Assembly: GCA_963205025.1 (NCBI GenBank)
Contig: CAUJHO010000068.1
Location: forward strand, 1-50,459
Source: Pseudomonadota bacterium
GTDB taxonomy: Bacteria; Pseudomonadota; Alphaproteobacteria; Caulobacterales; Caulobacteraceae
DNA: 50,459 nucleotides
Reading direction: 5' to 3'
The position numbers were made by a program, and so were the translations under genes. Under the pieces are notes generated by a model, which was given only the letters and a program-made list of their open reading frames with translations, ran no database searches and was not told where the DNA came from. This document shows positions 25,541 through 34,565 of this stretch, one piece after another; the first letter of the stretch is position 1; every line of letters begins with the position of its first letter.

Positions 25541-26816
25541 AGCGAAGGGCCTCCACCGGATCGATCCGCGACGCCCGCCACGACGGGATCAGGGCCGCCA
25601 GCGCCGACAGGATCAGGGCCGCCCCGGCGATAATGATGATCTCGGCCCATTCGATCCGGGCCGGAATGCCGTCCAGGAAATAGATCTCCGGCGGAAACAG
25701 CGACCGCCCGATCAGGCTCTCGATGAAGGATTGGATCGGTCGGATGAACAGGCAGAACAGCACGCCCAGGGCAAAGCCGATCAGGGTGCCCGCCGCGCCG
25801 ATGGAGAAACCTGCCGCTAAGAAGATCCGCAGGATAGACCCCTGCCCCGCCCCCATGGTCCGCATGATGGCGATGTCGCGGGTCTTGTTCTTCACCAGCA
25901 TGACGATGCCGGAAATGATGTTCAGGGCCGCCACCAGAACGATCAGCATCAGGATCAGCCGCATCACCGTCCGCTCGACCGCCAGGGCTCCACGCATGGT
26001 CGCGTTCTGGGTCGTCCAGTCCAGCACCATAGCCTGCGGCCCCAACAGCTCACGCAGGCGTTCGGTGGTTTCAGGTGCCCGTTCGGGGCGCTCGATCTGG
26101 ACCTGGATCATGTCCCACAGGCCTTCGCGCGCGAAGAACAGCTCGGCCTGCTCAATGGGCATATAGATCATGACCTGATCGAAGGTCGCCACGCCCGTCG
26201 TGACGATGGCCCCGATCACATAGGTCTTTTCCAGCGGTGCCGAGCCAAAGGCCGAGCCGCCGCCGTCCTGGGAAAACAGGGTCAGGGTGTCGCCCGGCCC
26301 GACGCCAAGTTGCTGCGCCAGAACCTCCCCCACCGCGATGATTTCACCGCCGTAATCACCCTGTCCGAAACTGTCGAGCGAGCCGACCTTGAGGCCCTCC
26401 TGCCCGACCGCCGAGGCTCTCAGATCGTCGCCCCTGACGCCGCGGACCAGCGCCCCGGTCGAGGCCCCGCCCGGCCCGCTGGCAAAGGTCTGGGCCTGGA
26501 TCAGCGGCGTCGCCTCGGTCACTTCGGGCAGGCTTCTCACCCGCTCAAGCGTCTGTTCGCGCCCGGCCCCGCTCAGGGTGGTGCCCTGGACATAGACATG
26601 ACCGTCCACGGCCAGGAGCCGGTTGATCAGCTCAGAGGTAAAGCCGTTCATCACCGACATGACGATGACCAGCACCATCACCCCCAGCATGATGCCCAGG
26701 AACGAGATGATGGCGATCAGCGCCACCCCGCCATCCTTGCGCCGCGCCCTGAGATAGCGCCAGGCCAGGCCCAGCTCCCAGGCCGAGAAGGGTCCGGCGG
26801 GCTTGAGGTCGCTCAT
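25533..26816 (-). CDS. lolC: Lipoprotein-releasing ABC transporter permease (LolC/LolE type)
   Basis: A 427-residue inner-membrane permease: helix 1 (about 28-50, [23 protein letters not shown]), a large periplasmic domain (about 51-275) and three C-terminal helices. The end DPVEALRYE is the family hallmark of FtsX-like permeases. Only one permease gene is present beside lolD, so it may form a homodimer (LolF-like) as in species lacking a LolC/LolE pair. Overlaps proS upstream by 4 bp and lolD downstream by 8 bp. Confidence 0.94.
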   Translation of the reverse strand: MSDLKPAGPFSAWELGLAWRYLRARRKDGGVALIAIISFLGIMLGVMVLVIVMSVMNGFTSELINRLLAVDGHVYVQGTTLSGAGREQTLERVRSLPEVTEATPLIQAQTFASGPGGASTGALVRGVRGDDLRASAVGQEGLKVGSLDSFGQGDYGGEIIAVGEVLAQQLGVGPGDTLTLFSQDGGGSAFGSAPLEKTYVIGAIVTTGVATFDQVMIYMPIEQAELFFAREGLWDMIQVQIERPERAPETTERLRELLGPQAMVLDWTTQNATMRGALAVERTVMRLILMLIVLVAALNIISGIVMLVKNKTRDIAIMRTMGAGQGSILRIFLAAGFSIGAAGTLIGFALGVLFCLFIRPIQSFIESLIGRSLFPPEIYFLDGIPARIEWAEIIIIAGAALILSALAALIPSWRASRIDPVEALRYE

Positions 26817-28129
26817 CCCACCACCTTCTTGAGCGCCTCATCCGGCGGCAGGCTGATCTTCTCGCCGGTGGCTCGCCGCTTCAGCTCGACCGTGCCTTCG
26901 GCCAGGCCCTTGGGCCCGATCGTGAGCTGCCACGGCACGCCGATCAGATCGGCGGTGGCGAACTTGCCGCCGGGCCGCTCGTCCGTGTCGTCGTACAGAA
27001 CCTCCAGACCGGCGGCTTCCAGCGCCGCTACGGCCTCCTCACAGGCGGCGCTGACCGCTTCATCGCTGGCCCTCAGATTGATCACCACCACATCGAACGG
27101 GGCTACGGAATCCGGCCAGATGATGCCGCCTTCGTCGTGGCTGGCCTCGATGATCGCCCCCAGCAGGCGCGACACGCCGACGCCGTAAGAGCCACCGTGG
27201 ATCTCGGCCTCCTGGCCGTCCGGCCCGGCCACCTTGGCCTTCATCGGAGCCGAGTATTTGGTCCCGAAATAGAAGATATGGCCCACCTCGATGCCGCGCG
27301 CCGTCAGCCGATCCTCTTCGACCGTCTGGCTCTCGAAAGCAGCCGCGTCATGCATCTCTTCGGTCGCGGCATACATCGAGGTGCGGCCATCGACGATGGC
27401 CTGCAGGTCGTCCCAATCGACATCGGCCCCGGGGGCCGGCATCTCGACCAGCTTGCGGTCACAGAAGACCTGACTCTCGCCCGTGTCGGCCAGGATGATG
27501 AACTCGTGGCTCAGGTCGCCGCCGATCGGGCCCGGGTCCGCCTTCATCGGCACGGCCTTCAGGCCCATGCGGGCAAAGGTGTTCAGATAGGCCACGAACA
27601 TCCGGTTATAGGCCTTGCGCGCCGAGGCCTCGTCGACGTCGAAGCTGTAGGCGTCCTTCATCAGGAACTCACGGCCCCGCATCACGCCGAAGCGCGGCCG
27701 GCGCTCGTCGCGGAACTTCCACTGGATGTTGTAGAGGTTCAACGGCAGGGCCTTGTAGCTCTTCACATAGGCCCGGAAGATCTCGGTCACGACCTCTTCG
27801 GCGGTCGGGCCATATAGGAGATCGCGCTCGTGCCGGTCCTTGATGCGAAGCATCTCGTCGCCGTAGTCGTCATAGCGCCCGCTCTCGCGCCACAGGTCGG
27901 CCAGTTGCAGCGTCGGCATCAGGATCTCGATGGCCCCGGCGCGGTTCATCTCCTCGCGCACGATCTGTTCGACCTTCTTGAGTACCCTCAGACCTAGCGG
28001 CAGCCACGCATAGATGCCCGCCGCCTCCTGGCGGATCAGGCCGGCGCGCAGCATCAGCTGGTGCGAAACAATCTGGGCGTCCGAAGGCGCTTCTTTCAGG
28101 GTCGGCAGGAAGTAGCGCGACAGGCGCAT
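26813..28129 (-). CDS. proS: Prolyl-tRNA synthetase, short form lacking the editing insertion
   Basis: A class II synthetase that charges tRNA-Pro; 438 residues from the ATG at 28129. Motif 2-type [24 protein letters not shown] and [18 protein letters not shown] are clear, and the C-terminal anticodon-binding domain ends DEALKKVVG. It is about 130 residues shorter than the E. coli enzyme because it lacks the central editing domain, normal for alphaproteobacteria. A GTG four codons earlier (28141) is an alternative start; neither has a good Shine-Dalgarno. Coupled to lolC by a 4-bp overlap. Confidence 0.96.
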   Translation of the reverse strand: MRLSRYFLPTLKEAPSDAQIVSHQLMLRAGLIRQEAAGIYAWLPLGLRVLKKVEQIVREEMNRAGAIEILMPTLQLADLWRESGRYDDYGDEMLRIKDRHERDLLYGPTAEEVVTEIFRAYVKSYKALPLNLYNIQWKFRDERRPRFGVMRGREFLMKDAYSFDVDEASARKAYNRMFVAYLNTFARMGLKAVPMKADPGPIGGDLSHEFIILADTGESQVFCDRKLVEMPAPGADVDWDDLQAIVDGRTSMYAATEEMHDAAAFESQTVEEDRLTARGIEVGHIFYFGTKYSAPMKAKVAGPDGQEAEIHGGSYGVGVSRLLGAIIEASHDEGGIIWPDSVAPFDVVVINLRASDEAVSAACEEAVAALEAAGLEVLYDDTDERPGGKFATADLIGVPWQLTIGPKGLAEGTVELKRRATGEKISLPPDEALKKVVG

Positions 28130-28215
28130 CGGGGTGTCCACACAAACAACGACAGGGAGGAAGTCCGGTTTAGCCCCGAGGCGGTCTGCTTCGCAACGGA
28201 TGCCGCCTCGAATCC

Positions 28216-28605
28216 CTATTCGCAGCGCTGCATCGGCGTGGCGTCCGCCGCCGGCAGATCGACGCCGTCATAGACGCCGCCCATCAAACTCAGGTTCTCG
28301 CCCTGGGCAGCAAACGTCTCTTCGATGGGCCCGTTGCCGGTGGTGTAGGCCACGACGAGCGAGGTGCCGTCATAGGTCACCGAGGTAATCGGATAGGTCT
28401 GGCCATCGGCAAAGACCTGGATTTCGTGTTCGGCGAAGCGAACGAAGGGGCGCTGACAGTCGGCCGCCCAGGTGCCGATGAACTGCTCGGGCGTTTCGGA
28501 CGTCAGATCGGCGGTGTCCTCACCGCCGCCTGAGGCCTCACGAAGGCGATCACAGCCCGCCAGGGCCAGACATCCGGCCAGGGCCAACAGGGTCACTCGG
28601 TACAT
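28216..28605 (-). CDS. Hypothetical lipoprotein (129 aa)
   Basis: A small lipoprotein with two overlapping lipobox-like LAGC motifs, at C12 and C18; C18 followed by Asp19 is the likelier site because the hydrophobic run reaches it. The mature part has a glycine-rich linker, then [16 protein letters not shown] and beta-rich sequence, with a second Cys pair (near 50 and 128) that could form a disulfide. No family recognised. Asp after the lipid-bearing Cys is an inner-membrane retention signal in E. coli; whether this applies here is unknown. Lies 86 bp upstream of proS and 18 bp downstream of DUF1467. Confidence 0.8.
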   Translation of the reverse strand: MYRVTLLALAGCLALAGCDRLREASGGGEDTADLTSETPEQFIGTWAADCQRPFVRFAEHEIQVFADGQTYPITSVTYDGTSLVVAYTTGNGPIEETFAAQGENLSLMGGVYDGVDLPAADATPMQRCE

Positions 28606-28623
28606 CTCAGGGCTCCTTGTCGC

Positions 28624-28884
28624 CTAGCGGGTCGAGGGCAGGTCAGGCAGCGGGATCAGCTGGAACTGGATGACCAGGATCAGTGCCACCCAGACGATCG
28701 CGGCGACCCAGGTCGTGGTGATGAACTTGCGCTTGAGGTTGGGTGCCGGCGGGGCCCCCCAGTCCGAACCGTCGGTCGGCCGCTCCTGCGCCCCCTGGTT
28801 CATGCCCAGCGGCAGGATCGTGAACAGCACCACCCACCAGATGATGATGTAGATGGCGACAAGGGTAATCGGTCCCGCGACCAC
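28624..28884 (-). CDS. DUF1467 family membrane protein
   Basis: An 86-residue protein with two helices (about 4-24 and 57-77) separated by a polar loop. The opening ITLVAIYIIIWWVVLFTILPLG is characteristic of DUF1467, a small family commonly found between mce and proS in alphaproteobacteria, as here. Function unknown. GTG start with GGAG 6 nt upstream. An 89-bp gap to mce contains no obvious signal. Confidence 0.88.
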   Translation of the reverse strand: MVAGPITLVAIYIIIWWVVLFTILPLGMNQGAQERPTDGSDWGAPPAPNLKRKFITTTWVAAIVWVALILVIQFQLIPLPDLPSTR

Positions 28885-28973
28885 AGCCCGCTCCAGTCAG
28901 TGATCCGCCGGCGTCGGCATTCTCCGCGCCGACCCGATGGTTGCTCGACTAATGGGCTGAAACTGTGACCGGA

Positions 28974-29390
28974 TCAATGATCGGGGGCCTGCATCAGCTC
29001 GACCAGGACCCCGCCCATGTCCTTGGGATGGACGAAGATGATCGGCGTGCCATGGGCCCCGATCCGCGGCTCTCCGGTCCCCAGGATCGTCGCGCCTCTG
29101 GCCCGCATCTCATCGCGGGCGGCGAGAATATCCTCGACCTCGAAACAGATGTGGTGCTGGCCACCCTTGGGGTTCTTGGCCAGGAAGCCGTGGATGGGGC
29201 TGTCCTGCCCCAGGGGTTCGATCAGCTCGATCTGGCTGTTCGGCAAGTTGACGAAACAGACCTTCACCCCCTGGGCCGGCAGGTCAAACGGCTCGGCGAT
29301 GTCGGTGACGCCCAGCACATCGCGGTGCAGGGCGACGCTGTCGGCGATGGAGGGCGTCGCTACCCCCACATGGTTCAGGCGTCCGATCAT
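28974..29390 (-). CDS. mce: Methylmalonyl-CoA epimerase
   Basis: Interconverts (R)- and (S)-methylmalonyl-CoA in propionate and branched-chain catabolism. 138 residues, two VOC-fold modules; likely metal ligands H7 in RLNHVGVA, H79 or H80 in GGQHHICFEV and E131 in GVLVELMQ. The IELIEPLG and GTPIIFVHPKDMGG segments are typical. Its ATG shares one base with the stop of the upstream protease gene (TAATG), so it is translationally coupled to it. Cytoplasmic. Confidence 0.95.
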   Translation of the reverse strand: MIGRLNHVGVATPSIADSVALHRDVLGVTDIAEPFDLPAQGVKVCFVNLPNSQIELIEPLGQDSPIHGFLAKNPKGGQHHICFEVEDILAARDEMRARGATILGTGEPRIGAHGTPIIFVHPKDMGGVLVELMQAPDH

Positions 29391-30619
29391 TATTTCGGGT
29401 CACTCCCGGATTGCTGGCGCGTCCCGACGGCGGTGCCGATCTGGTGGGCGCGGAAGGGGGTAAGGTAGCGGATCCACCCGGCCGAGCTGACGGCGATGTT
29501 CATCACCGGCTGGCCGGGGACCGAGCGGAAGGACGAATCCGTGCCGATCACCGAATAGCGACCGCCCGACGACCGCGCCATGAAAGGTGAGCCGGAATCG
29601 CCGCGAGTCGTGTCGCACTCGTGAGCAAAGGTGTTTTCGCGCGGATGCACGGCAACGATGTGGCAGGCCAGATTGCCGGACAGGTGTTCGCCGGTGTCCC
29701 ACGAGAAGCCGGCCTGATAGAGGTCGGCCGTCAGGGCCCGACCGCTGCCCATGCCCGTCAGGTCCAGCACCTGCAGGAATCCGATCTCATCACCCAGCCG
29801 CCGGTCCAGCCTGAGCAGGGCCCAGTCCAGGCCGTCGATCTGATCGGTCGTGTTGAAGCGCCGGAAGTCAAAGTTCGGGTCGAGCAGATAGTGGGTGATG
29901 CGCGCGCGCTGGCCGTTGTGGGCGATGAACTCGCCCGCCGCATTGGTCTGGCCGTTCTCGCCGTGGATGCAATGGGCGGCGGTAATCAGGACATCAGCCC
30001 CGATCAGGGTCGCGGTACAGCTTCCCCCTGCGGTCATCGAAAGCTGGCCGATCATTGTCCACGGATAGCGTCCGGTCGGCACGAAGATCCGGTCGTCCCG
30101 CCCGAAGAAGTGGTCATTGATGGTCATGGGGCGCTCGGCCCCGATGCAGTCGCGCCGGTCAGTGCGGGCATCACAGCTGCCGTTGCCGGCCCCCGGCTCT
30201 TCGCAGACATTGTTGAAGGCCGTGTCGCAGCTGTCGTTGCGGAACCGCAGCTGGGCCACCGGCCCACAGTCGGTCCGGTCCGAGCCGTTCACACAGGCCC
30301 CGGTGCCGATCCCCGGCTCGTCGCACTCGCCGTCGTTGGCCCACTGGCAGGCGTCCTGCTCGCCGTTTCTCAGATATTGGCAGTCGCTACGATCCGTCCC
30401 GAGACGGCAGGCTCCCGTGCCGATATCCGGGTCGTCGCATTCATTGTCATTGGCCCACTGACAGGAATCGTCGCCGCCGCCCTGCCCTCGCGGCACCGGC
30501 GGATCACCCGGCTTGAGTTCCTGCTTGATGAAGAGGCTGAACGGGGCGGTCAGGCCGGCATCATCCATCAGTCCGACCGCCAGCACGGCCGCGACAGCGG
30601 TGGCAATCCAGGCTTTCAC
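29390..30619 (-). CDS. Trypsin-like serine protease with three tandem cysteine repeats
   Basis: A 409-residue S1-type protease. Residues 1-18 are a signal peptide or anchor. Residues 53-158 hold three repeats with identical spacing C-x7-C-x9-C-x8-C: Cys 53/61/71/80, 91/99/109/118, 131/139/149/158, in units like QWANDGECDEPGIGTGAC. The protease domain has H216 in TAAHC, D265 in DWALLR and S342 in GDSGSPF, a complete triad. The repeats may bind calcium or a substrate. The start is GTG at 30619 with GGAGG about 8 nt before; the extra upstream codons are not used. Inserted between the widely conserved mce and rnj. Confidence 0.88.
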   Translation of the reverse strand: MKAWIATAVAAVLAVGLMDDAGLTAPFSLFIKQELKPGDPPVPRGQGGGDDSCQWANDNECDDPDIGTGACRLGTDRSDCQYLRNGEQDACQWANDGECDEPGIGTGACVNGSDRTDCGPVAQLRFRNDSCDTAFNNVCEEPGAGNGSCDARTDRRDCIGAERPMTINDHFFGRDDRIFVPTGRYPWTMIGQLSMTAGGSCTATLIGADVLITAAHCIHGENGQTNAAGEFIAHNGQRARITHYLLDPNFDFRRFNTTDQIDGLDWALLRLDRRLGDEIGFLQVLDLTGMGSGRALTADLYQAGFSWDTGEHLSGNLACHIVAVHPRENTFAHECDTTRGDSGSPFMARSSGGRYSVIGTDSSFRSVPGQPVMNIAVSSAGWIRYLTPFRAHQIGTAVGTRQQSGSDPK

Positions 30620-30655
30620 AGTCGGCCCCTCCAGCAAGCGTTGAACGGATCAGCC

Positions 30656-30684
30656 GTTGTCACCCAGGACAGTCTGGCCGTCAA
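30656..30684 (-). promoter_or_regulatory. Promoter candidate for the protease-mce transcript
   Basis: Minus strand TTGACGG (30684-30678) matches the Caulobacter -35 consensus perfectly. After 14 nt comes GTGACAAC (30663-30656), 6 of 8 to the -10. It lies between the rnj stop and the protease start, so the downstream group could be transcribed independently of nuo-birA-rnj. Confidence 0.45.
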
Positions 30685-30702
30685 AGTCGAATGACGCCGC
30701 TA

Positions 30703-32370
30703 TCAGATCCTGACGATCAGGGTCTCAACCGCCGGCTTGCGGTCCCAGATCTGGCGGGCGGCGCGTTTGACCGCGCGGGCCACCGCCTGTTCGACGGTCA
30801 GATCATCCTGGCGCTCGGCCGGCTTTAGGCGGGCCAGGGCCTCGGCGGCCAGGCCGGCCAGCTCATCCAGCGCCTCTTCCAGCTCGTCATCGCCCGGAAG
30901 GCCGAGACTGCGGATCTCGAGGTCACCGGCCAGTCGCCCCTTGCCGTCGATGGCGACGGCGACGGCAATCACGCCGGCCACCGCCGCATGCCGGCGCTCC
31001 TTCAGGGCCTCCGACCCTTCAGGCGTCAGAATGCCGCCGTCGACGAACAGGCGACCCGAGGGCACCTCGTCGATGATCTCGGCCAGGCCGGGGGCCAGGC
31101 GCAGCAGGTCCCCGTTTCTCAACGCCACGGCCTCGGGCACCTGCATGTCCCTGGCCAGGTTGCAGTGCTCGATCAGGTGCCGGCGCTGGCCATGGGTCGG
31201 CACCGCGATTCGCGGCCTTGCCCATTGGTACATCTCGCGCAGTTCGTCCCGGCACGGATGGCCCGAGACATGGATGCCGGGATGGTCCCGCTCGGTGTAG
31301 AGCCGCACCCCACGCTCGGCCAGCTTGTCCTGCATCCGTCCGATCGCCAGTTCGTTGCCCGGGATCTGGCGCGAGGAGAAAATACAGGCGTCGCCCTTGC
31401 CCAGGGAGATGTGCGGGTGGTCGCCGTTGGCGATCCGGCTCAGCGCCGCCCGCGGCTCGCCCTGGCTGCCGGTACACAGATAGAGGATGGCCTCGTCGGG
31501 GAAGTATCCCGCCTCGCTCATGTCGATGAAGGGCTGGACGTCCTTGAGCAGGCCGACCGACCGGGCCGCCGCCGTGATCCGGTGCATGGAGCGGCCGACC
31601 AGACAGACCCGGCGGCCGCATGCCTCGGCGGCCCGGATCACACTGTCCAGCCGCGCGACATTGGACGCAAAACAGCCCACCGCCACCTTGCCCGTCAGCG
31701 AGCCGATCAGGGTCGTCAGGGCGACCTTGACCTCGGCCTCCGATCCCGCCGATCCGTCGACGAAGACATTGGTGGAATCGCAGACCATGGCCAGGACGCC
31801 CTCGTCGCCGAGGCGGCGGATGGTCTCGACGTCGGTGCGTTCGCCGATGACCGGATCCTCGTCGATCTTCCAGTCGCCGGTATGCAGAACCGTGCCCAGC
31901 GGCGTCTTGATGGCCAGGCCGTTCGGCTCGGGGATCGAATGGGTGATGGTGACCATCGTGACTTCGAAATCGCCCAGCTGGATCGTCCCGCCCAGCGGCA
32001 CCACATTCAGCTCGACCTCATCCAGCAGTCCGGCGTCCCTCAGCTTCTCGCGGATCAGAAAGGCGGTAAATGGCGTGGCATAGAGCGGGGCCTTCAGCCG
32101 CGGCCACAGCCAGCCCAGCGCCCCGATGTGGTCCTCATGGGCATGGGTCAGGACGATACCGAGGATGTCCTCGCCCTCGAGGTAGGTCGGGTCCGGCACG
32201 ATCACATCCACGCCCGGCGTCGTCGAATCCCCGAAGGTGACGCCGACATCGACCACGATCCACTTGCGGGCGTCCGCCGGGCCGAAGCCATAGGCATTCA
32301 GGTTCATGCCGATCTCGTTGGAGCCCCCGAGCGGCAGAAAGACCAATTCGTCGCGCGGATCGGCGCTCAT
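30703..32370 (-). CDS. rnj: Ribonuclease J
   Basis: A metallo-beta-lactamase/beta-CASP exo/endoribonuclease, 555 residues, for mRNA decay and rRNA maturation. The zinc motif is HAHEDH at 76-81, with GGSNEIGMN at the N-terminus, VCDSTN, the beta-CASP GSQGEPRAALSRIA and VSGHPCRDELREMYQWARP all present. Its ATG overlaps the birA stop by 4 bp. A single rnj downstream of birA is the usual alphaproteobacterial arrangement. Cytoplasmic. Confidence 0.96.
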   Translation of the reverse strand: MSADPRDELVFLPLGGSNEIGMNLNAYGFGPADARKWIVVDVGVTFGDSTTPGVDVIVPDPTYLEGEDILGIVLTHAHEDHIGALGWLWPRLKAPLYATPFTAFLIREKLRDAGLLDEVELNVVPLGGTIQLGDFEVTMVTITHSIPEPNGLAIKTPLGTVLHTGDWKIDEDPVIGERTDVETIRRLGDEGVLAMVCDSTNVFVDGSAGSEAEVKVALTTLIGSLTGKVAVGCFASNVARLDSVIRAAEACGRRVCLVGRSMHRITAAARSVGLLKDVQPFIDMSEAGYFPDEAILYLCTGSQGEPRAALSRIANGDHPHISLGKGDACIFSSRQIPGNELAIGRMQDKLAERGVRLYTERDHPGIHVSGHPCRDELREMYQWARPRIAVPTHGQRRHLIEHCNLARDMQVPEAVALRNGDLLRLAPGLAEIIDEVPSGRLFVDGGILTPEGSEALKERRHAAVAGVIAVAVAIDGKGRLAGDLEIRSLGLPGDDELEEALDELAGLAAEALARLKPAERQDDLTVEQAVARAVKRAARQIWDRKPAVETLIVRI

Positions 32371-33128
32371 GCGTTTGCTCCAAAGAAGACATCGCCGGCC
32401 GAGATCAGACGGACCTCGCCGGTGTTGAGGCGCAGCCTCAGCGCGCCGTCGTCGGCCAGTCCTTCGGCCCAGCCGGTGACGGTTTCATGGCCGAGCCGGG
32501 CGACGCACGGGCCGGGAATGCCCAAGGCCCGCGCCGACCAGTCCGCCAGGATGGATGCGTTACCCTTCCCTTCTGCGAGCCACTGACCCCACCGCGCCTG
32601 CATTGCCTGATCGAGCGCCGCCAGCGCCGCGTCCGGGTTGGGTGCCCGCGCCTGATCTCCCGCCAGATGGTCGATCAGAGCCGTGGCCGGGCGTTCGGTG
32701 TCGTCCGGCGACCAGGCCAGGTTCAGACCCATGCCCACGGCCAGCCACAGGCCGCCGCTGTCGCGAGCGCCGGATTCCATCAACAGACCCGCCGCCTTGT
32801 CGCCCGCGATCAGCACATCATTGGGCCATTTCAGACGGACCAGACCGGGGGCCGCAAAGCCCTGCATGACGTCGTGGGCGCCAAGCGCGGCGACGAAGCT
32901 GACCATTGCGGCCTCGGCCGGGGCCTTGTCGGTCGTGATCAACAGGGTCGCGGCCAGGTTTCCCGGATGCCCAGACCACGCCCGACCCCGGCGACCGCGC
33001 CCGGCGGTCTGGTCGCGCGCGGTGATCCACAGCGGCCCGGTTTCACCGGCTTCAGCCCGGCGACGGGCCTCGGCATTGGTTGAGTCGAGCTGATCGAACC
33101 TCAGGACCGGCCAGGCGTCGGCGATCAC
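32367..33128 (-). CDS. birA: Biotin--[acetyl-CoA-carboxylase] ligase (monofunctional BirA)
   Basis: Attaches biotin to the carboxylase carrier; 253 residues. Biotinyl-AMP loop GRGRRGRAW (43-51), KWPNDVL (100-106) and the biotin-contacting K111 in GDKAAGLLME are present. It lacks the N-terminal DNA-binding domain of E. coli BirA, so it is a ligase only. The start is GTG 33128 in a GTGA overlap with the nuoN stop, tying it to the complex I operon; a longer upstream reading is shadow of nuoN. Confidence 0.95.
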   Translation of the reverse strand: MIADAWPVLRFDQLDSTNAEARRRAEAGETGPLWITARDQTAGRGRRGRAWSGHPGNLAATLLITTDKAPAEAAMVSFVAALGAHDVMQGFAAPGLVRLKWPNDVLIAGDKAAGLLMESGARDSGGLWLAVGMGLNLAWSPDDTERPATALIDHLAGDQARAPNPDAALAALDQAMQARWGQWLAEGKGNASILADWSARALGIPGPCVARLGHETVTGWAEGLADDGALRLRLNTGEVRLISAGDVFFGANA

Positions 33129-34558
33129 CCCAGGCCCAGGGCGCGCGCCGCCGTTGCGGCAAAGCCGTCCAGCCAGCCAATGGCGAACAGGACCAGCGGG
33201 AAGCTGAAGGCCGCCGCCGCATAGGCGACCCATTGGGCGTCGCGCGGAGCCGGATCGGTCAGGCCCGGTGACGGGTCGAACCACATCAGCTTGATGAGGC
33301 GCAGATAGTAGAAGGCCGCCACCACCGAGGCCACCAGACCCAGGGCCGCGAAGATCCACAGACCGCCTTGGATGGCCGCCCCGAAGACATAGACCTTGGC
33401 CCAGAAGCCCGAGAACGGCGGCATCCCCAGCACCGACAGCGACAGGAAGGTGATGACCAGCGCCGTGCCGGGTCGGTCAGCCTTGAGGCCGGCCAGATCC
33501 TCGATCCGCTCGATCGGGCGACCGTTGCGGCTCAGCGCCATCATGGCCGCGAAGAAGCCGGTCACATCGATCATGTACAGGACCATGAACACCAGCATGG
33601 CCTTGACCCCGACGGTCGTGCCCGCCGCAATGGCCAGCAGCGCATAGCCCATGTTGGCAATCGACGAATAGGCCAAGAGGCGCTTGATGTTCTTCTGCAT
33701 CAGGCCGCCGAAGGCCCCGACCACGAAGCTGAGCACCGCCAGGGCCAGAATGACCTGACGCCACTGATCAGCGATGACGTCAAAGCCCTCACCCAGGGTG
33801 CGGGCGATCAGCACCATGGCCGCCAGCTTGGGGGCCGCCGCAAAGAAGGCCACCGCCGGCGTCGGCGCGCCCTCGTAAACGTCGGGCGTCCACATGTGGA
33901 ACGGCGCGGCCGAAATCTTGAAGCCCAGCCCGCACAACAGGAAGACCAGGCCGAAGATCAGGCTGGTGCCTTGCGACCCGGCGGCCGCAGCCGCGATGTC
34001 CTCGAACCGCATCGAGCCGGCAAAGCCATAGATCAGGCTGGCTCCGAAAAGCAGCAGGCCCGACGACAGCGCGCCCAGCACGAAATACTTCAGGCCGGCT
34101 TCGGAACCCTTGGCATCATCGCGGTTGAAGGCGGCCAGCACATAGAGCGCCAGCGACTGCAGCTCGATGCCGACATAGAGCGAAATCAGATCGCCGGCCG
34201 AGGCCATCATGCTCATGCCGGCCGCAGCCAGCAGGATCAGGATCGGATATTCGAACCGCGCCTGGTTGTTGCGGACCATCCAGCCGTGGCCGAGCACGAC
34301 CGCGACCGCCGACGACAGATAGATCGCGACCTTGGCGAAAACCGCCAGTTGGTCGTTGACGAAGGCCCCATTGAAGGCCTGGCCGAGCGGGCCGGTCGCC
34401 GAGACGGCGGCGGCGGCGATCAGCACCAGCACGCTGAGCAGCGAGATCGCCGGGCGCGCCTTGTCGCCGCCATAGGCCCCCGTCAGCAGCAGGACCATGG
34501 CCCCGATGACGACGATCAGCTCGGGCGTTGCGATGGAGAGGGCTTGGGTAAATTCCAT
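33125..34558 (-). CDS. nuoN: NADH-quinone oxidoreductase subunit N
   Basis: An antiporter-like proton-pumping subunit of complex I, 477 residues, about 14 helices. The GLGFKISAAPFHMWTPDVYEGAPTPAVAFFA region and the lysine- and histidine-bearing helices of the Mrp-type fold (YSSIANMGYALLA) are conserved. Starts 7 bp after nuoM; its stop overlaps birA. Last of the nuo genes. Confidence 0.97.
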   Translation of the reverse strand: MEFTQALSIATPELIVVIGAMVLLLTGAYGGDKARPAISLLSVLVLIAAAAVSATGPLGQAFNGAFVNDQLAVFAKVAIYLSSAVAVVLGHGWMVRNNQARFEYPILILLAAAGMSMMASAGDLISLYVGIELQSLALYVLAAFNRDDAKGSEAGLKYFVLGALSSGLLLFGASLIYGFAGSMRFEDIAAAAAGSQGTSLIFGLVFLLCGLGFKISAAPFHMWTPDVYEGAPTPAVAFFAAAPKLAAMVLIARTLGEGFDVIADQWRQVILALAVLSFVVGAFGGLMQKNIKRLLAYSSIANMGYALLAIAAGTTVGVKAMLVFMVLYMIDVTGFFAAMMALSRNGRPIERIEDLAGLKADRPGTALVITFLSLSVLGMPPFSGFWAKVYVFGAAIQGGLWIFAALGLVASVVAAFYYLRLIKLMWFDPSPGLTDPAPRDAQWVAYAAAAFSFPLVLFAIGWLDGFAATAARALGLG

Positions 34559-34565
34559 AGTCGTC

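Noticed and set aside
24755..25633. 292-codon plus-strand frame beginning MHLMHLVHLVH
   Set aside because: The repetitive start is just the 9-bp tandem repeat read in frame, and the rest is antisense to lolD.
30988..32586. 532-codon plus-strand frame opposite rnj
   Set aside because: Antisense shadow of ribonuclease J; same compositional bias as the other antisense frames.
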